Shown here: positions 19,766 to 30,367 of the stretch, piece by piece | Numbering within the stretch: the first letter of the stretch is position 1 | How the letters are laid out: each line of letters opens with the position of its first letter | NCBI GenBank assembly: GCA_029953675.1 | Contig: JAMWBK010000005.1 | Span: 62,001 to 126,000 of the forward strand | From: Rhodosorus marinus | Lineage: Eukaryota; Rhodophyta; Stylonematophyceae; Stylonematales; Stylonemataceae | Direction of reading: 5' to 3' | Length of the DNA: 64,000 bases | Made by a program: the position numbers and the translations under genes | The notes under the pieces: model-generated | The model's database searches: none | What the model saw: only the letters and a program-made list of their open reading frames with translations | Told to the model about the DNA's origin: nothing

Positions 19766-21032
19766 ATCAACTGCTCAAAAGAACTTCAATCAGTGACAGG
19801 ACGTCTGAATGAGCTCGCCAAAAAACCGCATATGTGGCAAGACGGACGAGCCACTACGACCCCGCCTCAACCCCCGCAGCAGCACCCGCGGACGGCCGCG
19901 GTCAATCAACATGCGGCAGAACCCATCATCAATCAACTTGCGGAGGGGACAGGTGTCCTTGCCTCACTGGACTATGCCACGGCCTTCCCTGTTGCCGGTA
20001 CCAGCAGCACACGGCCAACGTACGCTCAGAGGACTGTCCAAAGTACTCCAGCTCGAGAATCAGAGGCTCAACTCCGACCAGCCGGGCGCCCGGGCCCACA
20101 GAGCCAGCAGGCAGCGCTGCGACAGTTGCACGCCACTGTGGGAGGGGTCCTCCTGGGGACCTGAGACCAAGCCGGTACTGGCGACCCTGAGGAATGTAAG
20201 ACCGCCACGGTTGGACGAGGTAGCCCCATCGGATTTCACTACGGTTCTTTGCAGAGCCTTGGGGATTCCGAGCTCTTATGTAGCGCACGTGGACTTCATC
20301 GCTTCCCACGCGTGCTTACTCTCACATCCGGACGCGATTCCGATTCTACAAAGCGCCATCTCTCGGGGCGTTTTCAGGACGGGCATCTTCGGTTCGTTCA
20401 CCCAGAGACACCCCGATCGGCAAGTGACTCTCTACACGGGCCAGGCACTGGACACAGACAACCTGTTGGGCTATAATGAACGTCAGCTCATTGCCCCAGC
20501 GAATATCGGGGCTCAGACCCTGAAACGGGGGATTGAACAGACTATCCGGATCCGCGCGCGGCTTCGCAAAAGGCAACTCTCGTTCAACACACTCGCAGCG
20601 ATACACGAGTACCTGGAGAGCAGGCTCGGAACCCTACAAGCCACACAACGTACTCAAACGGTACCCGGGGAGAGCGCGGAACCCCCAGCGCCTGCCGCCG
20701 CCACGAGCGCAGACCCTGAAGCCTCGTCCCTCACAGGAGACGCACAGGCAGCCCGTGGGACAGTCGACGCTCCGGGTAATCCCTTAGAGACTTCCCAAGT
20801 ACCTGAAGAACCAGCTGCCGAGGATAACCCTCACGCAGAGCTCCTCTGCAACCTCCCCGAGCCTCCTCAACACAAGCGGTCGCGAGTAACCACTGATGGC
20901 ACAGGCCAGGATACCGAGATGATTCTCGCAGCCCCAGAAGCACCTCAGCGAGATACACATGCCCAGACCCACTCCGCAGCCCACGATAATGCGATGGACA
21001 TCCAGACCAGTCAGGAAGACACAACCCAATAA
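19766..21032 (+). pseudogene. E element ORF1 (gag-like), frameshifted
   Basis: The conserved frame, judged against the copy at 61191-62505, reads INCSKELQSVTGRLNELAKK to about 20150. It then shifts by one base into the frame holding LRNVRPPRLDE, CRALGIPSSYVAHVDFIAS and a basic IRIRARLRKRQLSF helix. The apparent ATG at 19809 is in the wrong frame for its first 115 or so codons. The C-terminus is Pro/Ala/Glu-rich with HKRSRV. The TAA stop at 21030-21032 overlaps the ORF2 ATG as TAATG. I infer a nucleic-acid-binding gag-like role. Confidence 0.65.
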
Positions 21033-23620
21033 TGCCGAGCCGACATAGGGGAATCAAACGCAGACGGGAAGAACCTCTTTTCTTCTCCAAGCGACAGGAC
21101 TGGATTGAACGCTGGAATGTTTTCGTTAACGATATCACGGACAGAGGAAGGTTGTGGACTCGCCTCGCACACTGCCCCGTCCCTACTCGACGCTTCGTAC
21201 CTCGCGCACACGTCAACGACTGGAGCAGACTCCTTCGGGTCGCCCTGGAGCTGACAATGGACCGCAGCGCACCAGTGAATGCTAGCCTCTTCCTCTCCGG
21301 GCTCCCAGGATTGGTTCTCGGGTACACTGCTCTTCCAATCGGCACGCAGTTCACGCACGTACTCGAAGGCGAGTTTCACACGGTCTGGACTGCGCTCGAG
21401 GAATATGCCTCCAACCAGACCCTTCGTACTGCCCTAGGCGGACCTGAAATAGACCAGAAACAGGCGCAAAGGCGGCGAAAACAGGCCCTGAAATTGGCAC
21501 ATCTCGGACGCCTCTCACACGCGGCCCGCAGAGTGCAGGCCACCGAACTCGCTCCATTTACCAACGCTACGTGGCAACAACTGGAGGAACTCTTTCCGGA
21601 CCAGACGGAGTGCTCCCTACCGGTGGATGTCGATCCAGCCCTACAAAACCTGCTCTCCAAGGACACCGATAATCTCCGGAGAAGATGGAATGCCCGACTA
21701 GCAGCAGACGAAGGTATCCTCGCGATAATAGCCCGGCTTCCCCAAGGTACTAGCCCCGGGCCTAGCGGACTCCGAGCAGAACACCTGCAGGGAGCCACCC
21801 AGAACGTCCAAGTGGCTCTAGTCCGCGTTCTCCGGCAACTTGCTACGGCACCAGAGAAGTTTCCACCCCAGATGACCCTGGCAATGCGTAGCAGCAGACT
21901 ACTGCCGTTTGAAAAACCCACGAGCAACACAACCGTTGCAGCGAGACCTGGCATCCGGCCGATCGGAGTCCCCGAAGTCCTCCGAAAGGTGGCCACACAG
22001 TGGATCCTTCGTTCGGTCACCGACCGCGTTAAGAAACTGCTCATACCTCTACAACTGGGCATCGGAGTTAGCGGTGGTTGTGAACGATCACTACACGCGA
22101 TCCAGGCACAGCTCTCGTGCGAACCTGACGCCGTCGTCTTACGGCTCGACCTGGAGAACGCGTTCAACCGCATTGACCGCCGCATCGCAAAGCAAATCCT
22201 GGACCACCATTTCCCCGAGCTGAAAGCCGTGTACCGGCAGCTACAGGAAACGACAGCACGGAAGCTCCTACACTCTTCGGATGGCGTGATAACCACGATG
22301 CAGACCAAGACGACACCCACCGCTTGACACTTCGGGCCAGAACGGGAGTTCAACAGGGAGATCCCCTAGGACCGATCCTACATGCGCTCTCCCTGGCGCC
22401 TTTCTTGGAAGCATTGCACAACAAAGCACCTAATTTAACCATTGTGGCAATCCATGACGATATCACCATCGTAGGGCAGCTACCACTACTGAAAGACGTA
22501 CTACACTGGGGACAGGCACTACTACCCTCACTCGGAGCCCGACTGCAGCTTGCCAAGTGCACATTGTACGGCACCTCGATGACCACGCCACGACTGGTCA
22601 GCCGCGAGATCCCTGGCGTCACGACGACGCGAGACGGAGTTACAATCCATTCCATTCCGATTGGAACTCGCGCTTACATCCAAAGCGAGTGCCGGCGGCT
22701 ACAAAACAACCACGAGAAACTATTTAAGGAGATAGTGCACCTGCCCCCTGAAGAACTGACTACGAAACTGGCCCTCTTCCGTTATTGTTCTGAACCCCGC
22801 CTGGACTACTTTCTACGCTGCCTCGCCTACCCCTTTGGAAGAACACTTGCACGGGAAGCGGACGCCCTGACGCGTTATCACCTAGATACACTATTTGGAG
22901 GCCTCACTACTACGACCATCGAGGACCCTGACTACGAAAAATCTACGCTAGACCAGATAGCACTCCCCTGTCGCTAGGGAGGACTGGGCTTTGCTACGAG
23001 ACAGCGGATCCAGCCCATCGCCTTCTACTCGGCCTGGTGCGAGACCTTCAAAGGTAATAACGGGCAATGGCCATATGTCACCAGGGTCGAAGAACAATCC
23101 TCTTCGAAAGTGCATGCAGCAACACACGCACTGAGGAGAATCCAAAGGTCAACAGCACAGCTTCCCGACCAGATTTGCGAGTCTGCAGCAGCAACACAAC
23201 GCAGACTGCGACCCGAGGCCCCAGAGCGAATCAAGAATTTGGCCACCCTGAAGCCGAGAACCTAACCCGCCCCGGAGCGAATCAAGAATTTGGCCACCCT
23301 GAAGCCGAGAACCGAACTCGCCCCAGGAGCAGAAGAAGCCGATCCCCCAGCTTGGAAACATGGTTCCATTCAACAAACCCTCTCCAGAGAGGCACACCAT
23401 GCAGCTTTCCAAAGACTGGTTTCGCACGGGCAAATTTCGGCTGAAGATCGGGCCAGAATTCGGTCCGCAGCCGGAGCTGGCTCAGGAGTGTGGTTACGGG
23501 AAATGCCGACGCTCGCGCCGAAAAAAATGAGTACCGCCGAACTGCAAGTGAATGTAAGACAGCTGTTGGGCTTGCCGATACCGGGAATACGGACGTCGGG
23601 GAAATCTACTAGTTGTGGTA
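21032..23620 (+). pseudogene. E element ORF2: RT, broken before RLE
   Basis: It begins MPSRHRGIKRRREE at the ATG within TAATG. RT motifs are SPGPSGLRAEHLQ, GIRPIGVPEVLRKV, VLRLDLENAFNRID (motif A), GVQQGDPLGP (motif B) and VAIHDDITIVG (motif C with His). A frameshift near 22235 separates motif A from motif B. TAG at 22974-22976 replaces the Trp codon in CRWGG. A 51-bp duplication follows at 23221. The sequence continues through GAGSGVWLREMPT into a degraded zinc-binding motif (STSCGSS where others have CTSCRS) and stops matching E near 23640. Confidence 0.8.
23221..23312 (+). repeat. 51-bp tandem duplication in E ORF2
   Basis: GAGCGAATCAAGAATTTGGC with the following bases to CCGAGAACC occurs twice, 51 bases apart. 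The multiple of three keeps the frame, but the first copy ends in a stop (CCTAACCC). Confidence 0.85.
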
Positions 23621-23640
23621 GTTCGGCTGGCGGGGATTCG

Positions 23641-23959
23641 GTGGATCCGCTCGCTATCAAGCCGAGCCCCCCCGAGGCCTCGGGTGTTCGGCGTCGCGTT
23701 GCCGGCTCTTTGGCGGCTGCTTATGCGTCCCTCTCCTCTCTGCGTCTCCCTCCGCCCAAGCGTCCTCTTTTGAGGCCAGGGGCGGGGGACAATTCTTCTC
23801 CTTCCCACCCTGATTCTCATCCCAATGACGCTTCCTCCGAAGTGAGGGAGCAGGATATCCGAGTCCCTGCGGGATCCTTGCGAGCTCCCTGCTTTTTTCA
23901 CTCTTCCGGGTAGTTTTTGAGGACTGGCGTTCTAGCGCGTTTCCCTTCCCCAGGCTAAC
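23641..23959 (+). other. Unassigned open frame, possible ORF1 C-terminus
   Basis: Open frame to 23913 continuing from the E fragment. It is Ser/Pro-rich with PPPKRPLLRPG, which recalls the basic patch near the ends of C and E ORF1 (KKPRV, HKRSRV). It may be ORF1 sequence of another family, but no second copy exists in the window to test this. Confidence 0.25.
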
Positions 23960-24400
23960 CTAAGGCATCGAGACGGTGACCCGGCGACGAAGGCAGAGTG
24001 GCTAACCACAGGTGCCAGAGATGGCCTCACATGCCGCGGTGGCGAGCGGCGGTGGCAGGCGGTGTGAAGTGAGAGTTGAGCAAGATTGCGTGAGCGGCAC
24101 TGTGTCACTCGAAACTCGAATTTTCCAGGTGGTCAAAGCCTTTCACAATGAACGGCTGAAACCCGTGAGAAACGAGCCGCAATGCAGGGAAGGCTGGACA
24201 GGTTCTCAGCGTACCGTCACTCCTTCACTCGGCGGAGCTGCCCCTGCCCCTTTCGGCGGAGGGCGGCAGAGCTCAGATGGGCGATTACCACAGGGCATGT
24301 GACAGCATGGTCCCATAGGCATATGCTGAGCACCCTGTTTCTGCTTCGGAGACCAGAATCCACGACGCAGCGGGAGGTCGCTGGTTGTTTTTTTTTTTAT
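23960..24400 (-). mobile_element. Old, rearranged D-like fragment
   Basis: Blocks matching 31095-31245 (GCATCGAGACG, GAGTGGTTAACCACA, GAGCGGCACTGTGT) and 30590-30790 (AAAGCTTTCCACAATGAATG, GGCCACGGGGCAGG equivalents) follow each other with deletions and many substitutions. It lies just beyond the stop codon of the minus-strand Gly-rich gene. Confidence 0.6.
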
Positions 24401-24444
24401 TAGTGGCTCGAGTCTTCCGCGGCTAGGTGCGGTACGTGCAATGT

Positions 24445-27400
24445 CTAGCAAGATACTACCTTGATACTTGCTGGGCAGCTCTCGGAGACGACGGTAACTT
24501 TGGCCTCCCTCATATTTTCACTGAGGACGGCGGCTGAGAGGTTGAAGATTACAGATTTCTTGTTGGAGCTCACTGCAACGCCTTCCGGTCTCTTCCACTG
24601 CGTCCTCTTCGGCTTATCGGACCAATCCCAATCCATCTTCATCATCTTTGGCAGATAAACTCCATCGTTTGCTCCGATGGTGATCTCGCACGCGCTGACT
24701 TGACCTACTGAGGATTCTGACACAACTCTTTTTACAGAAGAGCTGTACGAAGCGCAAGCAGTCGATCCTATTTCACTCAACATGGTTTCAGCGGGCACGA
24801 AAGCAGATTTTTCCCTGAATTCCTCGAACAGGGCGGAAGCGCTCGTTCCCTCTTCGTCCGGAGCTGAGGTTGGCGTCGCTTCGACTGACGGCATCGGCGA
24901 GGGAGTCGAGGTTGGCGTCGCTTCGTATACCGGAGTCGGCGAGGGAGTGCTCGTTTCTTCCGGCGAGAACGAGTTGCACATGATCGGTATTTTATCGTCA
25001 AGAGGGTCGGCAAAGTTTGACCTCACATAGCTTCCGGTGAAATAGAGCCGAATATTTGCGATACCTTCGATGTCTATCAACCTCGTATCCAGCCGGTAGT
25101 TGCTGAACGGGCTGATATCGAGGTAATTTTCTTCAGAAAATATGGCGTGCTGTCGAATGAAGTTCGACGCCATCCAATCAGCCAAACTCTGCTCCTCATC
25201 ATCCGGGGCGCTGCCGTAGTACATAAAAGTACGTCGCCTGTTGGTGTGCGAGAACTTCCTCACGTTATACATCGATTCTTCGTCGTCTCCCTCAGCGACC
25301 CGCACAATACCGGAGCTGGCCATGTGGGTGATATCCAAAACGGGCTCGGCGCTATCGCTGACGCCGTCGAACACGGCATATATACTGTCCAAAGAGATCA
25401 GCGGGAAGAAGAGGGGAGATACCAGCCCAGGTAGGCTATTGAACGCCTTATTTGATGGATCTATGCAGAAGTTCATCGATCCTGTTTTCACGAATTCCGC
25501 CCAGTTTTCTTCTCCGATCGTCTCGGCGTTAAGCTCCACGGGGCCCCAGTAGGCGCCGTATTCCATCAACTGGTGGAGCTCGTAGGTGTTCTCATACCAA
25601 TTTTTCAACGACTGCCGAAGCTTAAGAATCGACTCTGAGGCGCACTGAAAGTACAAGCTCTTGGAGATGTCCAGTAAGGACGCCTCCCACTCGCAGTCGG
25701 CGAGGGTGATCGTGTTCAGCCCGGTAGTGGAAAGTCCCATCATTAGGTACTCCCTCGAGGTAAAAACCAACTCGAGATCCCTGTGGAAGTCGTCTACGAG
25801 TGAGTTGTAGTTGCTTTCGTGGGCGATCTTGACCGCCGGGGCAGCGGGATTGATCATGTTGTTCTTGATCTCTATGTTCAGAGCGTCAACGACGTTCATA
25901 AGGTAGAGCTTCCTCGCCGTAACCTGCTTTAGGTAAGCCATGTAGCTCGTGTAAAGCGCGATCAGATCATTCTTCTGCTCAACCCACATGTCTGCCGTAT
26001 CGAAAGCCCTGAGAAAACCGCTTGCCGACGAGTAGCAGTCTTTCTTCATGAAGCTGACGTAGTCCATTAGCTCCTTCCTATCCATTGCCACCATCGCCGA
26101 GCTCATGTTGTCCTGCATCGAGTTCAACTGCGCAGCGATTGCCATAGCCGCTTCGTAGTCATCGGCCTCGTAGAGACTGTCGAGTGGATCTGCTAGGGTA
26201 TCGGAAGCTAGATTTCCAATGTCTTCCATGATTGCGTCCACGCTTGGAGTGTACGCGGACCAGTCCGCTGAATCTCCCGCGGAAGGAAAGAAGCTGTGGA
26301 TCTCCTTAGTAAGGTCGGTTATCGCCTTAAACTTAAACCCGCTGAAGCCGTCGATACCCTTGAACGCGGTTTTTGCCGCATCGGACTTCGAATTGCTCGA
26401 CCAGCCCCCAGCCTTTGACAGCACTCGTGTCACCGAGAATCCCAGGTCGAAGACGCTCATAGCGAAGCTCGTAAACTCCATTACCGTCTCGAACACCATC
26501 TGAGCTTTCACCTTCTCCCAGCACTCGTCCATAGCGACCTGCTGCTGGTCCATCTCCCAGTAGTATTGCCTAATGTTCTCCTCTGCGGTGAGGATAGAGC
26601 GATTTACCTCCTGCATCTGCACCAGGAGCTCCTCCTGCTTCGACCGCTGAGCCAAGATGCCGTTCTGTGCGTTGCTAGTCGCGTTGGTGAGCATCTCCAT
26701 TGAGGCCGCAGCGTCATCGATTGAGTCTCTGAAAATGTCGTAGTAGATCTCCAGCTCGGCTCCGAGTTCACGTCTGTCCTCAAGGTAGTCCAGAAGATAC
26801 TCGAAGCTCATCACGCTGACCTCGTTCACGGGCCTCGTCGTCGAGGTTGTGAGCTGGTTCGCAGCCTGGATGATCGAGATAGCCTGGCCAGCGAGGGAGG
26901 TATACTTTTCCCTGACGGTGTCATCGGCAGTCTGGTTGGCAGCACGCTGCGCATTATAGAGCATATCCGACGTTGAGGCCATGATCATCGCGTAGGCGTT
27001 TTGGTTTTGGTCGATGTTGTCATTGAAGAACATGACCCTCAACATTTTCTTCGAAAGGCTGAGACCGAAGTCAATGTAGGCAGGTGGCTGTATGTAGTCT
27101 ACGTACGCATACTCCTGGGGTTGCTCAAAGTCGTTGTCATCCCAATCCTCCACTTCAGCGCCAACCACCCCCCGGAATGACTTCTCAAGTGGCAAATGGG
27201 AGATCGACCCTCCGCCTCCCCAGCCACCGGACCACCCTTGGTCGCCTTGCGGAGGATATCGGAAATCAAATGACTCATAGTAGTTGACGTTCAGGATGAT
27301 GTTCTTGGTCCATGTTCGAACCCCGCATCTGTTGGTAAGCGTGCCCCCGCTTCCCCCGTCACCTCCACGCCCACCGGTCCCCCCCGAGCCTGAGATCGAT

Positions 27401-28368
27401 TGGCCAATAAAGAGCGCGCTGGCATCTTCACTAGTTAACTCAACGTTCTCGCCACCCACAACAACATTTGAGTAGATCTTCACCTCTCCAGCCTTTCCAC
27501 CGTCTCCTCCGGTACCACCCGTGCCTCCGGGCCCTCCCTGCTGCGGCGCGCCGGGGTTGTAGTACTGACAAATCTTTTTATCGCCATTCCATGCTGCATC
27601 AGTCGGACACTGATTACACCACCAGGCTGAGCACCGGCTTGCTACCCAGTCGTCCTTAAGCCCACAGGGCATACCGTCCACGCCCTGCTGAGCGTTGCCA
27701 CCCTGTCCACCTATTCCTCCCGTTCCACCTTCACCTCCATTTGTCGTCACAGTCATTTTGAAGCCGCCCGAGTACAAGCTCGCAACATCCAGGCTCTTGG
27801 CGATAAGTGTGAAGTTCCCACCGCTCCTGCCCTGGTGCCCTTTGTAACCCGTGAAGCCCCATTTGCCCATGTCGCCATTCGGACTATCGGTGTGTGATTG
27901 TTGCTTCGGAGGACCTGGCACATCCGGCTGTTCCGGAGCCTCAGGAGGAAGGGAGGTGAGTTCATTTGCTGTGAGGTTCACTTCGAAGTCTCCATCCGTC
28001 TTTATCTCCACGACGCTCCCGATGATCGAGAGGTTCGTCCCCTGCATCTTCGCAACCGCCCCCGCGGCTCCTTTGATAAGAATGTAGTATCCGTATACAA
28101 CGACATCTTGATCCGACCCGAAAAGCTTCGTCGAAGACGTCTCGTCCTCCGAAAAATCGATGACGTAGAAAAACGGTGCGTACACGTTGAAAACACCTCC
28201 TTCCTCACCATCGGCGTAGCCAGATGCCACATCTTGTGCCATCAAGCATGCCGTACTCGACAATCCCCAGCCTTCACAAACTTCGGAGTCCTCTGCATTT
28301 ACTGGGCAACTGAAAAGCAGCCCAAAAAGGATGCACAGTCCCCATAACACGACTGTTTTAATGTTCAT
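24445..28368 (-). CDS. Secreted Gly-rich repeat protein, paralog 2
   Basis: The frame encodes 1,307 residues from ATG at 28368, intronless. The signal peptide is MNIKTVVLWGLCILFGLLF and a few more residues. Order of parts equals paralog 1: N-domain with CEGWGLSSTACLMAQD, Pro-rich spacer, Gly-rich blocks (GGTGGTGGDGG, GGRGGDGGSGG, GWSGGWGGGG) around a Cys cluster with WWCNQC, a long helical middle with coiled-coil-like stretches (about 480-620) and N-glycosylation sites, a Pro/Ser/Thr linker (about 1133-1175), and a Cys-paired C-domain. Matching blocks include GWGL, FSNYxxxT and AYWGPVELN. Both copies are open over their whole length despite clear divergence, so both are probably under selection. 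Function is unknown; an extracellular structural role is inference. Confidence 0.85.
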   Translation of the reverse strand: MNIKTVVLWGLCILFGLLFSCPVNAEDSEVCEGWGLSSTACLMAQDVASGYADGEEGGVFNVYAPFFYVIDFSEDETSSTKLFGSDQDVVVYGYYILIKGAAGAVAKMQGTNLSIIGSVVEIKTDGDFEVNLTANELTSLPPEAPEQPDVPGPPKQQSHTDSPNGDMGKWGFTGYKGHQGRSGGNFTLIAKSLDVASLYSGGFKMTVTTNGGEGGTGGIGGQGGNAQQGVDGMPCGLKDDWVASRCSAWWCNQCPTDAAWNGDKKICQYYNPGAPQQGGPGGTGGTGGDGGKAGEVKIYSNVVVGGENVELTSEDASALFIGQSISGSGGTGGRGGDGGSGGTLTNRCGVRTWTKNIILNVNYYESFDFRYPPQGDQGWSGGWGGGGSISHLPLEKSFRGVVGAEVEDWDDNDFEQPQEYAYVDYIQPPAYIDFGLSLSKKMLRVMFFNDNIDQNQNAYAMIMASTSDMLYNAQRAANQTADDTVREKYTSLAGQAISIIQAANQLTTSTTRPVNEVSVMSFEYLLDYLEDRRELGAELEIYYDIFRDSIDDAAASMEMLTNATSNAQNGILAQRSKQEELLVQMQEVNRSILTAEENIRQYYWEMDQQQVAMDECWEKVKAQMVFETVMEFTSFAMSVFDLGFSVTRVLSKAGGWSSNSKSDAAKTAFKGIDGFSGFKFKAITDLTKEIHSFFPSAGDSADWSAYTPSVDAIMEDIGNLASDTLADPLDSLYEADDYEAAMAIAAQLNSMQDNMSSAMVAMDRKELMDYVSFMKKDCYSSASGFLRAFDTADMWVEQKNDLIALYTSYMAYLKQVTARKLYLMNVVDALNIEIKNNMINPAAPAVKIAHESNYNSLVDDFHRDLELVFTSREYLMMGLSTTGLNTITLADCEWEASLLDISKSLYFQCASESILKLRQSLKNWYENTYELHQLMEYGAYWGPVELNAETIGEENWAEFVKTGSMNFCIDPSNKAFNSLPGLVSPLFFPLISLDSIYAVFDGVSDSAEPVLDITHMASSGIVRVAEGDDEESMYNVRKFSHTNRRRTFMYYGSAPDDEEQSLADWMASNFIRQHAIFSEENYLDISPFSNYRLDTRLIDIEGIANIRLYFTGSYVRSNFADPLDDKIPIMCNSFSPEETSTPSPTPVYEATPTSTPSPMPSVEATPTSAPDEEGTSASALFEEFREKSAFVPAETMLSEIGSTACASYSSSVKRVVSESSVGQVSACEITIGANDGVYLPKMMKMDWDWSDKPKRTQWKRPEGVAVSSNKKSVIFNLSAAVLSENMREAKVTVVSESCPASIKVVSC

Positions 28369-30180
28369 CGTTGCATCAACGTCTCCTGCTCATTGGTATG
28401 TCATCATTTTGACCTTGCTCGGAACTGCACTCCACAACAACCTCCAAGAAGCGCAAATTTATGTTGTTCAGAATGAACCGAAGGACCGCGGCGTGTTTTC
28501 CTGATGGCTGTGCGTAGTGAACTTGAGGGAGTCGAGTCCCTGCGGATCCACGGCAAGCGCGGCCTCCGTACGAACCAACTTCGCGCCGCATTAATCTATG
28601 ATATTGACTAAAACATGGTCATTCTCATTGCAATCGCGTACACTGCTGGAGACATGACTCGCCGCTTATGTAAACAAATGAAAAATCCGGACTGATGGCT
28701 GGGCGGCTTCCAATTATGGATTGGATACGAAATAATTGAACTTCCCGCCCAGCTTCGGGACCGAACCTCATATGGAGATGTTCAATGAACGCTCTGCTTG
28801 GGAACGTCACCATGTTCACCACGCACAGTCTTTCACATCTTCGAAGGTGATCCTCTCCGCCACGCAAGAATTCTCGTCTAGTTTTGCTACTATCGGGCAT
28901 TTCTTATAAGGTCCTCCAATGCATTGCTTTGGGTCTAATTATGGATTCCTCTCCAGGCGTTGAACCTCGATTCTTGGGAACGAATAATGAAGCCGGGCCT
29001 CCATATTGAACGGGAACTCTGGGATTATCACCATTTTAGATTGAAATCGAACGACAATAACCCCCCGAGATGCTGCAAATTTCCAAACAGGTGCAGCTTC
29101 TAACGGGTAAGCATAATAATCCACTCTAAATGCTTTCAAAATTTCAAGGACTTTAATGTCCATGCATCCTTAAAACGAACTGCGTTAAGCTTTCAGTCTC
29201 ATGCTTGCTCTCCCTAAATAAAGTGCGGCTTTGTCGAAACGGAACCTTCTGTTTTCCTTTTGAATGAGCCTATTTCGTTGTAGAACCTACCATCCTTCTT
29301 GTATCCAATCCTCACAGGGTAGGGCGAACAATCAGACAGAGCTCATCAACATCAACCCACGCAACGCGGAGCAAACACTTCGGCTTTTTTTTTTCTTGTC
29401 CGCAGAATGCGAACTACTCCGCGGATGTTGGATATGAGGAATTTCTGGTATTGCGCAAGAAAACTTGACGGTGGGGGGGAGGTTGACCAGTGTAGCTATT
29501 TGTGACCTCTTACTGGGGAACGCCTGGCGTCAGCCTTCATACGCACACAAACACGAACAAACACTCCAATCGCAACTTGTCGGCCTCGGGCAATCGGTAT
29601 AAAAACAAAACAAAACAGAGTAAAACCACGCCCTTGAGGGATGCTCTTGAATCAGATTCAAGAATTCAGTCCCCACAGCTGTGGCCAGAACCTATCTTCT
29701 CTTCATGCGATCCTCATGTGTAGGTAGTTTCCTACTCATCTGCAGACGCCTCTCGTCGTGGATTTTACTCGCATTTCAGGTTTCACGGATCGAGTTCGAC
29801 GCTCACAACCATCCTTTACACGTAGTAAACCACACACTACGTTATCAATTTCCTTTCAGTCGGAGGGCAAGGTGGGCAACAGGTAGAGCGCCCCCCCCAA
29901 GACTAGATCACCACAAACGTCAGCGCTGTCAGTTTCCTCCAAGCACCATCTCAACGAATGTTGCAGCGTCGAAACGTGCTGATTCATCATCCCTATTAGA
30001 AATGTTTCCGAATTTTTAACAATAAAAGTAGCTTCAAGATGACGTCAGTAACGACAATACATTCTAATTCAACAGTAGCGGGAAAATTACTTATTGCCAA
30101 ATTTATCCGATCTTAAACTTATGTCTTTTCTAAAAAAACAGCTAATCATGCCAATCTGGAAATTCTTCGAAAGATTCCCT
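28369..30180. other. No gene seen
   Basis: About 1.8 kb between the start of the Gly-rich gene and the D cluster. Short open frames on both strands show no domain or paralog. The 5' regulatory region of the minus-strand gene must lie in 28369-28700, but I find no clear TATA box. A pyrimidine run near 29380 and an A-rich stretch near 29600 are the only low-complexity parts. Confidence 0.5.
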
Positions 30181-30367
30181 TAATTGGACTTTACTGGACT
30201 TTACTGGACTTTACTGGACTTTACTGGACTTTACTAGCATAGCCTGAAGCGCTACGCAAGGCGTGAAGATGAACTAATAACTAGGGAGGGAAGCATGCAA
30301 CCCCAGGCGCCGATGGCGCGCCTCGGAAAGCATGTCGCTGGAATATCGCCAAAGGGAGACACTTAAA
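30181..30367 (-). mobile_element. D fragment 1 of cluster, with five tail units
   Basis: The last 130 or so bases of D plus its tail, which here has about five units of TAAAGTCCAG (30190-30233). The 5' end stops at ACACTTAAAC, where the tail of the next D copy begins. Confidence 0.85.

Larger units (their letters stand above)
19764..23640 (+). mobile_element. Family E element, 5'- and 3'-truncated, two ORFs
   Basis: This copy starts inside ORF1 directly after the tail GTTACGTTAGTCTGGGG of the preceding E copy, runs through ORF1 and ORF2, and ends in the zinc-binding region before the RLE. Its RT segment is nearly identical to the fragment at 63871-64000. It is disabled by one frameshift in each ORF, an internal stop (22974-22976) and a tandem duplication at 23221-23312. 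Confidence 0.85.

Noticed and set aside
19809-20145. Apparent N-terminal 115 codons of a 407-codon frame in E ORF1
   Set aside because: The E copy at 61191-62505 shows that the conserved protein lies in the other frame here; the apparent frame results from a frameshift near 20150.
30190-30240. CRISPR-like array
   Set aside because: Units are directly adjacent 10-mers with no spacers and form the tail of a retrotransposon in eukaryotic DNA.
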